DNA from: Chthoniobacter flavus
GTDB lineage: Bacteria; Verrucomicrobiota; Verrucomicrobiia; Chthoniobacterales; Terrimicrobiaceae
DNA: 57,262 bases
Assembly: GCA_945860745.1 (NCBI GenBank)
Contig: CAMASH010000012.1
Location: 1 to 57,262, forward strand
Direction: 5' to 3'
Part shown: piece after piece, positions 34,155-41,750 of the stretch
How the letters are laid out: each line of letters begins with the position of its first letter
Numbering within the stretch: position 1 is the stretch's first letter
The notes under the pieces: model-generated
What the model was told of the DNA's origin: nothing
The model's input: only the letters and a program-made list of their open reading frames with translations
Database searches by the model: none
Program-made: the position numbers and the translations under genes

Positions 34155-34238
34155 GCAGGGACTCTAGCGGGCCGGCGGGACTTTGGAATGGGGATACTGG
34201 ACAAAAACTTGTGTTTTTTGGTATCAGGAATAGTGAGC

Positions 34239-35099
34239 ATGACCGAGCGCAAAGCCCCCATCCGCCTCCCCATGCAATTCCGCAGCGCGGACTCCTCGCC
34301 GCTCGGCGCGATCACCGTGGCGGGATTCGCCGTGCCGCAAACGGTTTCGCTAGCGCGCCCGCGGGTGCTTGGACAATACGCGTTGGTTTACCTGCTCGAC
34401 GGAGAGGGTTCTTATCGTGATGCCAATGGCTGGGAGCAGAATCTCACGGCGGGGGATCTGATTCTTGTTTTCCCCGATCTGGAGCACATTTATAATCCCC
34501 GGCCCGGCACGGCCTGGGTCACAACCTTTCTGTGTTTCACGGGTCCGATCTTCGATCTTTGGCGCAGCGCGGGGGTTTTGGATTCGCGCCGCCCGGTTCT
34601 TCACCGGGAGCCCGTCGATGAGTGGAGCCGCCGGATCGGCGCGGTGCTGGGTCCGTCGCTGCAGATGCGCGCGGCACCGCCCCTGCGCGAAATCGCCCTC
34701 TTGCAGGAATTGCTGGCCGCGCTGCTCACGGGGGAGGGGAATGCCGCCGTGGGGGAGGCCGACCGCCGATGGACGCAGCGCGCCTGTGGTCTGATCGAGG
34801 CCTCGCTCGATGGGAAATTGGTTTGGGCCGGGGTCGCGCGGCAATTCGGGCTCACGGCCGAGGGCTTTCGCAAGCGTTTTGCGCGGTTGACGGGTCATTC
34901 GCCCGCCCGGTATCGCGTTGGACGGTTGATCGATCGGGCCTGCGAGATGATGAGCGAAACCCGCCGGAACGACCGCGAGATCGCGGAACGTCTCGGGTTT
35001 TGCGACGAATTTTACTTTTCCCGGCGCTTCAAGGAAATCACCGGGCGGTCACCCCGCGCGTTTCGGCGCAGTCTGGCCCTGCGGTCGGGGGATGAGTGA
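34239..35099 (+). CDS. AraC-family transcriptional regulator (first)
   Basis: About 286 residues from ATG 34239 (AGGAA about 9 bases upstream); the long upstream open frame lies inside the convergent PhyH gene. The N-terminal cupin-like sensing domain shows LLDGEGSYRDANG and LILVFPDLEHIYNPRPGTAW. The C-terminal double helix-turn-helix includes WAGVARQFGLTAEGFRKRF and IAERLGFCDEFYFSRRFKEITG, followed by the family RSPRAFR. It is divergent from the PhyH gene, so it likely regulates that gene in response to a small ligand. The last 51 bases overlap the end of the convergent second AraC gene. Confidence 0.92.
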   Translation: MTERKAPIRLPMQFRSADSSPLGAITVAGFAVPQTVSLARPRVLGQYALVYLLDGEGSYRDANGWEQNLTAGDLILVFPDLEHIYNPRPGTAWVTTFLCFTGPIFDLWRSAGVLDSRRPVLHREPVDEWSRRIGAVLGPSLQMRAAPPLREIALLQELLAALLTGEGNAAVGEADRRWTQRACGLIEASLDGKLVWAGVARQFGLTAEGFRKRFARLTGHSPARYRVGRLIDRACEMMSETRRNDREIAERLGFCDEFYFSRRFKEITGRSPRAFRRSLALRSGDE

Positions 35100-35969
35100 G
35101 AACTCGTAGGCGCGGGGCGGGAGGCCGGTGTGCTTTTTGAACCAGCGGGCAAAATAATTCTGATCCAGAAATCCAAGGGCCTCGCTCACATCGCGAACGC
35201 GGCGGTTTGCCCGCAATAGTCGCCGGGCTTTGGCGAGGAGATAAACATCGCGGAACTCCCGCAGGGTTTGTCCGGTGGCGGTTTTGAAAATCCGGTTGAG
35301 ATAATCCGTTTGATACCCCATGCGTTCCGCCAGTTCGGCAATGGCTGGCCGGGTTGCCTCGTGGCCGTGCAGGAGGCGTTCGAATTGTCGCACGAAGGAG
35401 GGGATTTGCCGCGGCAGAGGAGGCAGGATGTCCAGCCCGCGCAGCAGGATGTCGAGAATCTGCAGGGTGACCGCAGCCACTAAGAGGCGGCAACCGGACA
35501 GGTTGGGGGCGGGGAGCCTGGTTAATGCGGAAAGCTCCCGCCGGATGTTTCCCGCGTCGGACTGACCCAGCCGTGCGATGGTAAAGCCAGGCTTGACGGA
35601 ACCGCGCCAGTCCAGATCGAGGACCAGACAAAGGGGACGCCGCCCCGAGGTTTCGCGAAAGCTGTGCACCTGCTTTGGCGGTAAAAAAACCACCGCACCC
35701 GGACCGATTTCGTGGCTCTGCTTTTCTGAGAAGAGGGTTCCCCGTCCGCTCAAATAGTAGAGAACCTGTCCGAACGTGTGGGAGTGTTTGTTCAGCATGT
35801 CCACTTCAGGCAGGTGGCGATTGAGGCGCAAGCGCCGCAGGTGCAGGCCGGGCAGACGCACGTCCAGTTCCTGGAGAATCAGGGGACGATAATGTTTCAC
35901 CCGGACAGCTAGACAGTCATAGGGACAGAAATAAAGTCGTTTTTGTGCTAATGTAGTCGCCGCTGTCAT
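35049..35969 (-). CDS. AraC-family transcriptional regulator (second)
   Basis: A 306-residue regulator. The N-terminal cupin has HSHTFGQVLYYLSGRGTLF and FLPPKQVHSFRET; the C-terminal HTH pair includes IAELAERMGYQTDYLNRIFK and VSEALGFLDQNYFARWFKKHTG followed by LPPRAYE. Its start is 34 bases from the divergent SDR gene, so it is the best candidate regulator of the uronate operon at 36004-41639, perhaps sensing KDG or an unsaturated uronide. The 3' end overlaps the first AraC gene by 51 bases, tail to tail. Confidence 0.92.
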   Translation of the reverse strand: MTAATTLAQKRLYFCPYDCLAVRVKHYRPLILQELDVRLPGLHLRRLRLNRHLPEVDMLNKHSHTFGQVLYYLSGRGTLFSEKQSHEIGPGAVVFLPPKQVHSFRETSGRRPLCLVLDLDWRGSVKPGFTIARLGQSDAGNIRRELSALTRLPAPNLSGCRLLVAAVTLQILDILLRGLDILPPLPRQIPSFVRQFERLLHGHEATRPAIAELAERMGYQTDYLNRIFKTATGQTLREFRDVYLLAKARRLLRANRRVRDVSEALGFLDQNYFARWFKKHTGLPPRAYEFSLIPRPQGQTAPKRAG

Positions 35970-36003
35970 AACGGCGTTCCCAAAGGTCTGCTAAGGTTTC
36001 CCC

Positions 36004-36795
36004 ATGTCATCCCGCGCCGTTGTCCTTGTCACCGGATCCAGTCGTGGCCTAGGCCGTGGCGTCGCCGAGGCACTGGCCGCCTCCGGGTACAGTGTGGCCA
36101 TCCACTACGCCAATAATCGAACGGCCGCCGAGGAAACAGCCGAAGCCTGTCGAACGCTCGCTCCCGACAGGGCGCAGGAATTTGCCATCGTCGGCGGCCA
36201 TATCGGCCTGGCCGCGGATCGCCAGCGGCTCTTCGATCAAACGCTGGAAGCATTCGGCCACCTCGATGCCTTGGTGAACAATGCCGGCATCGCACCCCGG
36301 GTCCGCGCCGATATCACCGAGGCCACGGAGGAGATTTTTGACGAGGTCATCGGGGTGAACCTCAAAGGACCCTATTTTCTTTCGCAGCTGGCCGCACGCT
36401 ACTGGCTGGCCCATCCGGGGGCCTCGCGCCTTTCGACCGGTTACAAGCTCATCTTCGTGACCTCGCTTTCCGCCAACACCGCTTCGATCAATCGTGGCGA
36501 GTATTGCATCTCCAAGGCCGCTCTGGCCATGGCCGCACAGCTCTGGGCCGTGCGCCTGGCCACCGAGGGGGTCCAGGTGATGGAACTCCGTCCCGGCATC
36601 ATGGCCACGGACATGACCTCCGGGGTGAAGGAAAAATACGACAAGCTGCTGGCCGAGGGCATCGTCCCGCAAAAACGCTGGGGGACACCCGCCGATCTGG
36701 GCCGCGCCGTCGAGTCCATCCTGGCCGGGCATTTCCCGTTTTCCACCGGAGATGTCATCAACATTGATGGCGGATTCCACCTGCGCCGGCTTTAA
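36004..36795 (+). CDS. short-chain dehydrogenase/reductase (KduD/FabG-like)
   Basis: A 263-residue classical SDR. The cofactor motif is VTGSSRGLGRG, NNAG appears in ALVNNAGIAPR, and the catalytic set Ser (FVTSLSANT), Tyr and Lys (GEYCISKAA) is complete. The C terminus INIDGGFHLRRL is typical. As the first gene of a uronate operon it may perform the 2,5-diketo-3-deoxygluconate reductase (KduD) step that leads to KDG; annotation pipelines would often call it 3-ketoacyl-ACP reductase. It lies 34 bases from the divergent AraC gene and 23 bases before the GH88 gene. Confidence 0.88.
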   Translation: MSSRAVVLVTGSSRGLGRGVAEALAASGYSVAIHYANNRTAAEETAEACRTLAPDRAQEFAIVGGHIGLAADRQRLFDQTLEAFGHLDALVNNAGIAPRVRADITEATEEIFDEVIGVNLKGPYFLSQLAARYWLAHPGASRLSTGYKLIFVTSLSANTASINRGEYCISKAALAMAAQLWAVRLATEGVQVMELRPGIMATDMTSGVKEKYDKLLAEGIVPQKRWGTPADLGRAVESILAGHFPFSTGDVINIDGGFHLRRL

Positions 36796-36818
36796 TTGGT
36801 CAGCCGTCATTTGTTTCC

Positions 36819-38201
36819 ATGATTACAATCAACCCATCCCTCCAGCCCACGGACCTCGCCCCCAAGTTGAAGAAACTTTGGGAAGCGTCCGCACCCAAAA
36901 TCCTTTCCATTGATGCGGCCGAGAAATCCGGTTCGGCCACACCGGTTTTCACCGTGGCGGGAAAATACACCGCCCGCGGCTGGACCGAGTGGACCCAGGG
37001 GTTTGTTTACGGCTCCGCCATCCTGCAATACGACGCCACCGGCGACGAAGAATTCCTCCAGCTCGGACGTGCCCGCACCCGCGGGCGCATGGCCCACCAC
37101 ATCACCCACATCGGCGTGCATGATCATGGATTCAACAACGTTTCCACCTACGGAAATCTTCTCCGTCTCATGGTGGAGGGACGCATTCCCGCCAACTCCG
37201 GGGAACGGGATTTCTACGAACTCGCCCTCAAATGCACCGGGGCCGTGCAGGCCGCGCGCTGGACCAAGATCGCCGGCGGCGGGGGCTACATTTATTCTTT
37301 CAACGGCCCGCACTCGCTCTTCGCCGACACCATCCGCTCCCTGCGGGCGCTCTCCGTTTCCCACGCCCTTGGTCACGTGCTCATGGGCGAGAAGGACCTG
37401 AAAATTTCCCTGCTCGAGCGTCTGCTTCAGCACGCCAAGACCACGTCGGACTTCGCGGTTTTTTACGGGGAAGGACGCGATGCCTACGACGAACGCGGGC
37501 GCACCGCCCATGAGAGCATCTTTAATCTCAACGACGGAAATTTTCGCTGTCCGAATTCCCAGCAGGGCTACTCGCCTTTCACCACCTGGACGCGCGGGCA
37601 GTCCTGGATCATTGCCGGTTATCCTGAGCAACTCGAGTGGATCGAGACGCTGACCGACAGCGAACTCGAACCCTTCGGTGGCCGCGCCGTCGTGGAGGAA
37701 CTTCTGCTCAAACCGGCCCTTGCCACCTGCGACCACTACATCGCGGAGACCCCGACCGACGGCATTCCCTATTGGGACACCGGCGCCCCCCTGCTGCACA
37801 ACCTCGGCGAGCACCGCAACAAACCCGCCCAGATCGAAAACGACTTCGAGCCGGTGGACAGCTCGGCCGCCGCCATCGCCGCCCAGGGCCTGCTGCGCCT
37901 CGGTCGCTACCTCGATCGCAAGGGCGATAAGCGTGGAGCGAAGTACTGGCAGGCTGGACTGACCGTGGCCGACACGGTTCTGGGCGAACCCTATCTCTCC
38001 ACCGATCCGAATCATCAGGGCCTCATCCTGCATTCGATTTATCATCGCCCGAACGGCTGGGATTACATTCCCTCAGGCAGCAAAATTCCCCGCGGTGAGT
38101 CCTCCATGTGGGGCGACTACCATGCCCGCGAACTCGCGCTTTATCTCCAGCGCATCATCGAAAACAAACCCTACTACACCTTCTTCGGAGGAATCAAATG
38201 A
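36819..38201 (+). CDS. GH88-family unsaturated uronyl hydrolase
   Basis: A 460-residue (alpha/alpha)6 enzyme of the GH88 type. HDHGFNNVSTYG (Asp102) matches the first catalytic Asp motif, LFADTIRSLRAL (Asp170) the second, and WTRGQSW, PVDSSAAAIAAQGLL and SSMWGDYHARELAL are characteristic. GH88 enzymes hydrate the C4-C5 double bond left by polysaccharide lyases and so release an unsaturated uronic acid (which rearranges to DKI) from oligosaccharides. Cytoplasmic (no signal peptide). It provides the entry step to the following KdgF-like cupin, Eda and KdgK genes. Substrates could be pectic, glycosaminoglycan or ulvan fragments. Confidence 0.9.
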   Translation: MITINPSLQPTDLAPKLKKLWEASAPKILSIDAAEKSGSATPVFTVAGKYTARGWTEWTQGFVYGSAILQYDATGDEEFLQLGRARTRGRMAHHITHIGVHDHGFNNVSTYGNLLRLMVEGRIPANSGERDFYELALKCTGAVQAARWTKIAGGGGYIYSFNGPHSLFADTIRSLRALSVSHALGHVLMGEKDLKISLLERLLQHAKTTSDFAVFYGEGRDAYDERGRTAHESIFNLNDGNFRCPNSQQGYSPFTTWTRGQSWIIAGYPEQLEWIETLTDSELEPFGGRAVVEELLLKPALATCDHYIAETPTDGIPYWDTGAPLLHNLGEHRNKPAQIENDFEPVDSSAAAIAAQGLLRLGRYLDRKGDKRGAKYWQAGLTVADTVLGEPYLSTDPNHQGLILHSIYHRPNGWDYIPSGSKIPRGESSMWGDYHARELALYLQRIIENKPYYTFFGGIK

Positions 38202-38210
38202 CCACGTCCC

Positions 38211-38242
38211 TTTCCATCCTTCCCACCCTTTGCGTGAGGCAA
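38211..38242 (+). repeat. copy of a 32-bp intergenic sequence
   Basis: This copy differs from 28687-28718 at one base. It ends 5 bases before the cupin ATG, so it occupies the ribosome-binding region, and has no partner arm here. No other function is apparent. Confidence 0.6.
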
Positions 38243-38247
38243 TTCCC

Positions 38248-38703
38248 ATGATCATCTCAGACCTCGCAAAAATCGAAGGCCGCCGCTACCCGGCACGCCG
38301 CCGCACCCAAAACCTCGCCGGGGGTGTCGCCCCCATCCAAGCGAAAAATTTCAGCCTGGGCAACGTCACCTTGGACCCCAGGGGCGGGCAGGTTCCCTGG
38401 CACAATCATGCGCAGGAGGAAGTTTACCTTGTCATCGAAGGCACTGGCGAGATGTGTCTCGGTGAGGAGCGTCAGACCGTCACCAGCGGCCAGATGGTTT
38501 TCATCCCGCCCGGCGTCTTTCATCAACTCACCAACATCGGCGACACTCCCTTGCGCATGCTTTACTGCTACGGCCCGGCCGGCGACGTCGCCCATTGGCG
38601 CCAGGAACTCGACGGCACCCTGCCCCCCGCCGGAGTCGGCGAAACCCCGCCCCTGCCCGCTGGCGCGCAACCGCAATGCACCAAGAAGCCGGCGAATGAC
38701 TAA
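38248..38703 (+). CDS. cupin-domain protein, KdgF-like candidate
   Basis: A 151-residue single-domain cupin from ATG 38248; the longer frame overlaps GH88. Metal ligands are His52, His54 and Glu58 (WHNHAQEEVY) with His92 (PPGVFHQL), a canonical 3-His/1-Glu set. Small cupins in such operons include KdgF, which converts unsaturated uronates to the linear ketone, and related pectin-degradation proteins. KdgF itself is about 110 residues, so this one carries an N-terminal extension and a Pro-rich tail. A 32-bp intergenic repeat (38211-38242) separates it from GH88 just before the start codon. Confidence 0.8.
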   Translation: MIISDLAKIEGRRYPARRRTQNLAGGVAPIQAKNFSLGNVTLDPRGGQVPWHNHAQEEVYLVIEGTGEMCLGEERQTVTSGQMVFIPPGVFHQLTNIGDTPLRMLYCYGPAGDVAHWRQELDGTLPPAGVGETPPLPAGAQPQCTKKPAND

Positions 38704-38727
38704 TGACCACTGACCAATGACTATCTT

Positions 38728-39879
38728 ATGAAAAAGCACAAAGTCGGCATCATCATGAACGGCGTCACCGGGCGCATGGGCACGAACCAGCATTACATCC
38801 GGTCCATCCTCGCCATCCGTAAACAGGGAGGCATCAAAATCAATGACAGTGAGGTCATCTGGCCCGAACCCGTCCTGCTCGGCCGCAACGAGGCCAAGTT
38901 GCAGAAACTCGCTGCCATGGATGAGGGCGTCCGGTTCAGCACGGACCTCGAGGCCGAACTCAAGAATAAGGACAACATCATTTATTTCGACGCCCAGACC
39001 ACCGGCCGCCGCGCGGATGCGGTGAAGAAGGCCATCGCGGCGGGCAAGCATGTCTATTGTGAGAAACCGACGGCCGTTTCGACCGAAAGCGCGCTCGACC
39101 TGTATCGCACTGCGACCAAGGCCGGTGTGAAGAACGGCGTCGTGCAGGACAAACTCTGGCTGCCTGGACTTTTGAAAATCCAGCGCCTCAAGGAGCAGGG
39201 ATTCTTCGGCAAAATCCTCAGCGTTCGCGGCGAGTTCGGCTACTGGGTCTTTGAAGGCCACACCATTCCGGCCCAGCGCCCAAGCTGGAATTACCGCAAG
39301 GAAGACGACGGCGGTATCATCGTGGATATGCTCTGCCACTGGCGTTACGTGCTGGATAATCTTTTCGGCGAGGTAAAGTCCCTTTCCTGCCTCGGTGCCA
39401 CCCACATTCCCGAGCGCGTGGACGAGCAGGGCAAACCCTACCAATGCACGGCGGATGATTCCGCCTATGCCACCTTTGAACTCGCAGGCGGCGTCATCGC
39501 CCATTTCAACTCCAGTTGGAACGTGCGGGTGCGCCGCGACGATCTGCTCACCTTGCAGGTGGACGGCACCCATGGCTCCGCCGTGGCCGGACTCCGCGAA
39601 TGCTGGACCCAACACTACGGCAACACGCCGAAGCCGGTCTGGAATCCCGACATCGCCCAGCCGATCAATTTCTACGAGGGCTGGTCGAAGGTGCCGGAGC
39701 AGGAAACGTACGACAACGCGTTCAAGGTGCAATGGGAGCTTTTCCTGCGCCATGTCGTGCTCGACGAACCTTTCCGCTGGAGCCTCTTCGAAGGCGCCCG
39801 CGGGGTGCAAATGGCCGAACTCGGCCTGGAAAGCTGGGCCAAACGCGCGTGGCTCGACGTCCCCGCTCTCTCCGCTTAA
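38728..39879 (+). CDS. Gfo/Idh/MocA family oxidoreductase
   Basis: A 383-residue NAD(P)-dependent sugar oxidoreductase. The N-terminal Rossmann fold has [14 protein letters not shown], unusual because MNGVTGRMG replaces the usual GxGxxG spacing, and the catalytic EKP is in [10 protein letters not shown] near residue 113. The C-terminal domain includes [21 protein letters not shown], the family DxGxHxxD-type segment. Such enzymes oxidise or reduce inositols, uronates or keto-sugars. In this operon it may act on an intermediate of uronate or glycoside processing (such as 3-keto or 5-keto derivatives). It lies 24 bases after the cupin and 9 before eda. Confidence 0.9.
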   Translation: MKKHKVGIIMNGVTGRMGTNQHYIRSILAIRKQGGIKINDSEVIWPEPVLLGRNEAKLQKLAAMDEGVRFSTDLEAELKNKDNIIYFDAQTTGRRADAVKKAIAAGKHVYCEKPTAVSTESALDLYRTATKAGVKNGVVQDKLWLPGLLKIQRLKEQGFFGKILSVRGEFGYWVFEGHTIPAQRPSWNYRKEDDGGIIVDMLCHWRYVLDNLFGEVKSLSCLGATHIPERVDEQGKPYQCTADDSAYATFELAGGVIAHFNSSWNVRVRRDDLLTLQVDGTHGSAVAGLRECWTQHYGNTPKPVWNPDIAQPINFYEGWSKVPEQETYDNAFKVQWELFLRHVVLDEPFRWSLFEGARGVQMAELGLESWAKRAWLDVPALSA

Positions 39880-39888
39880 CGTCCCGCC

Positions 39889-40551
39889 ATGTCTCCAGCT
39901 TTTGATCCCGCTCTCGCCCAGCGTGTTGAAACCGCCGGAATCGTCGCCGTGCTCGTGGTGGACCGGGTGGAGGACGCCGTTCCGCTGGCCAGGGCCCTGA
40001 TTGCCGGCGGCGTGAACGTCATGGAACTGACCCTCCGCACGCCCGCCGCCATTGCGGCCCTCAGGGCGATTAAGGCAGGCGTGCCGGAAATGGTCGCGGG
40101 CGTCGGCACCATCCTCACGACCGATCAGGTGAAGCAGGTCGTGGAAGCGGGAGCCGCCTTCGGAGTGGCCCCGGGTTTGAATCCCCGCATCGTGACCGCC
40201 GCGCGCGAGGCCGGGCTCTCCTTCGCCCCGGGCATCCTCACCCCCAGCGAGATCGAGTCCGCGGGGGAACTCGGCTGCAAGTTGCTGAAGTTTTTCCCGG
40301 CGGAACCCTCCGGCGGCCTCGCTTATCTCAAAGCCCTGACGGCGCCTTTCGCCCACCTCGGCTTGCGCTTCCTGCCCCTCGGCGGACTCAATGCCAAAAA
40401 TATGGCCTCTTACCTGGCCGATCCGATCATCGCCGCGCTTGGCGGTTCCTGGCTCGCGCCACGCGACCTGATCACGGCCGGCGATTGGAATGCCATCACC
40501 GCCCTCGCCGCCGAAGCCGTCCAAATCATTAAATCCACCCGTCAAAAATGA
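39889..40551 (+). CDS. eda: 2-dehydro-3-deoxy-6-phosphogluconate aldolase
   Basis: A 220-residue KDPG/KHG aldolase. The Schiff-base Lys134 is in KLLKFFPAEP, the general-base Glu46 in NVMELTLRTP, and the phosphate-site GVGTIL at 71-76, all as in Eda. It cleaves KDPG to pyruvate and glyceraldehyde 3-phosphate. It is followed by the kinase that makes its substrate, with an ATGA overlap (40548-40551), so their ratio is probably fixed by translational coupling. Confidence 0.95.
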   Translation: MSPAFDPALAQRVETAGIVAVLVVDRVEDAVPLARALIAGGVNVMELTLRTPAAIAALRAIKAGVPEMVAGVGTILTTDQVKQVVEAGAAFGVAPGLNPRIVTAAREAGLSFAPGILTPSEIESAGELGCKLLKFFPAEPSGGLAYLKALTAPFAHLGLRFLPLGGLNAKNMASYLADPIIAALGGSWLAPRDLITAGDWNAITALAAEAVQIIKSTRQK

Positions 40552-41639
40552 AAACCATCGTCACCTTGGGAGAAGTCATGGGCCGGTTCGCACCGGAGGG
40601 AGTCCTTCGTTTCCGCCAAGCCGCTCCCGGGCCGCTGCATCTTACCTTTGGCGGGGCGGAGGCCAACGTCGCCGCCGCCCTCGCGCAACTCGGAGCGCCC
40701 GCCCGCCTCGTCACCGCCCTGCCCCAACACGCCATCGCGGATTCCTGTGTCGGCGTCTTCGCCGGTCTCGGGGTGGACACCTCCTGCATCCTCCGGACGA
40801 AGGAAGGCCGGCTTGGGCTCTACTTCTTCGAGAACGGTGCCAACCAGCGCCCCAGCAATGTCATTTACGATCGCGCGCATTCTTCGGTCAGTCTGACCAA
40901 GGCGGCCGACTACGCGTGGGACAGAATTTTCGATGGGGCCTCCTGGCTCCACACCACCGGCATTACTCCCGCGCTCTCGCAGATCGCCGCCGCCGTGGTT
41001 CTGCACGCCGTCCAGGCCGCAAAGAAAGCCGGACTCACCGTTTCCTGCGACCTCAACTTCCGCAAAAAATTGTGGAACTGGGAACCCGGCACGGACTCGA
41101 AGGCCCTGGCTGGAAAAACCCTGCGCGCCATCCTGCCGTTCGTGGACGTTCTCATCGCCAATGAAGAAGACGCGGCCGATGTGCTCGACATCCACGCCGC
41201 GGAAACCGATGTCGCCTCCGGCAAACTCTCGGTGGACCAATACCCCGCCGTCGCCCGCGAAATTGCCAAACAGTTTCCCTCCATTTCCAAAATTGCCATC
41301 ACCCTGCGCGAAAGCCTCTCGGCCTCGCACAACAACTGGGGTGCCCTGCTTTACGACGTGGGCGCAAACACCGTCGCGTTCGCGCCGCTGCGGGACGGTC
41401 ACTACGAGGCCTACCAGATCAAAAACATCGTGGACCGCGTCGGTGGCGGCGACTCCTTCGGCGCCGGCCTGATCTTCGCCCTCAACACCCCGGAATTGAG
41501 CGCCCCCGAGACAGCCATCGCTTTCGCCGTGGCTGCGTCCTGCCTCTGCCACTCCGTCGTGGGCGACATCAATTATGCGTCGCGGGCCGAAGTGGAGTCC
41601 CTCATGATGGGCAGCGGCTCCGGCCGCGTCGTGCGGTAG
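40548..41639 (+). CDS. kdgK: PfkB-family 2-keto-3-deoxygluconate kinase
   Basis: A 363-residue ribokinase-family sugar kinase. FGGAEANVAAALAQLG gives the N-terminal PfkB signature, and DRVGGGDSFGAGLIFAL the C-terminal one, with the catalytic Asp in GGGDSFGAG. The central ADYAWDRIFDGASWLHTTGI and NFRKKLWNW (DLNFRKKLW) match KDG kinases. It phosphorylates KDG to KDPG, the substrate of Eda, whose gene overlaps it. It is the last gene of the operon and is followed 16 bases later by an intrinsic terminator. Confidence 0.93.
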   Translation: MKTIVTLGEVMGRFAPEGVLRFRQAAPGPLHLTFGGAEANVAAALAQLGAPARLVTALPQHAIADSCVGVFAGLGVDTSCILRTKEGRLGLYFFENGANQRPSNVIYDRAHSSVSLTKAADYAWDRIFDGASWLHTTGITPALSQIAAAVVLHAVQAAKKAGLTVSCDLNFRKKLWNWEPGTDSKALAGKTLRAILPFVDVLIANEEDAADVLDIHAAETDVASGKLSVDQYPAVAREIAKQFPSISKIAITLRESLSASHNNWGALLYDVGANTVAFAPLRDGHYEAYQIKNIVDRVGGGDSFGAGLIFALNTPELSAPETAIAFAVAASCLCHSVVGDINYASRAEVESLMMGSGSGRVVR

Positions 41640-41655
41640 GATTGCCAGATGGTAG

Positions 41656-41686
41656 GGAGCGTTGTCACTAACGCTCCGGCTTTTTT
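41656..41686 (+). terminator. intrinsic terminator after kdgK
   Basis: GGAGCGTT (41656-41663) and AACGCTCC (41670-41677) form a stem, extendable by a G-U pair to leave a TCAC loop, followed by GGC and six T residues. It suits the end of the plus-strand uronate operon. Confidence 0.8.
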
Positions 41687-41703
41687 CCGATCAGAAAAGC
41701 AAC

Positions 41704-41725
41704 GGAGGGTTGGGGACAACCCTCC
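41704..41725. terminator. second hairpin between convergent kdgK and glyA
   Basis: GGAGGGTTG-GGGA-CAACCCTCC is a perfect 9-bp stem with a GGGA loop. Downstream T-runs are weak on both strands (CTTTTTCC on plus, GCTTTTCT on minus). It may end the minus-strand phosphatase-glyA transcript. It also belongs to the tetraloop palindrome family. Confidence 0.6.
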
Positions 41726-41750
41726 CAACCGGTCTTTTTCCGACCAAATT

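Noticed and set aside
38257-40545. 762-residue minus-strand open frame
   Set aside because: Antisense of the cupin, Gfo/Idh and eda genes, all of which show catalytic motifs on the plus strand.
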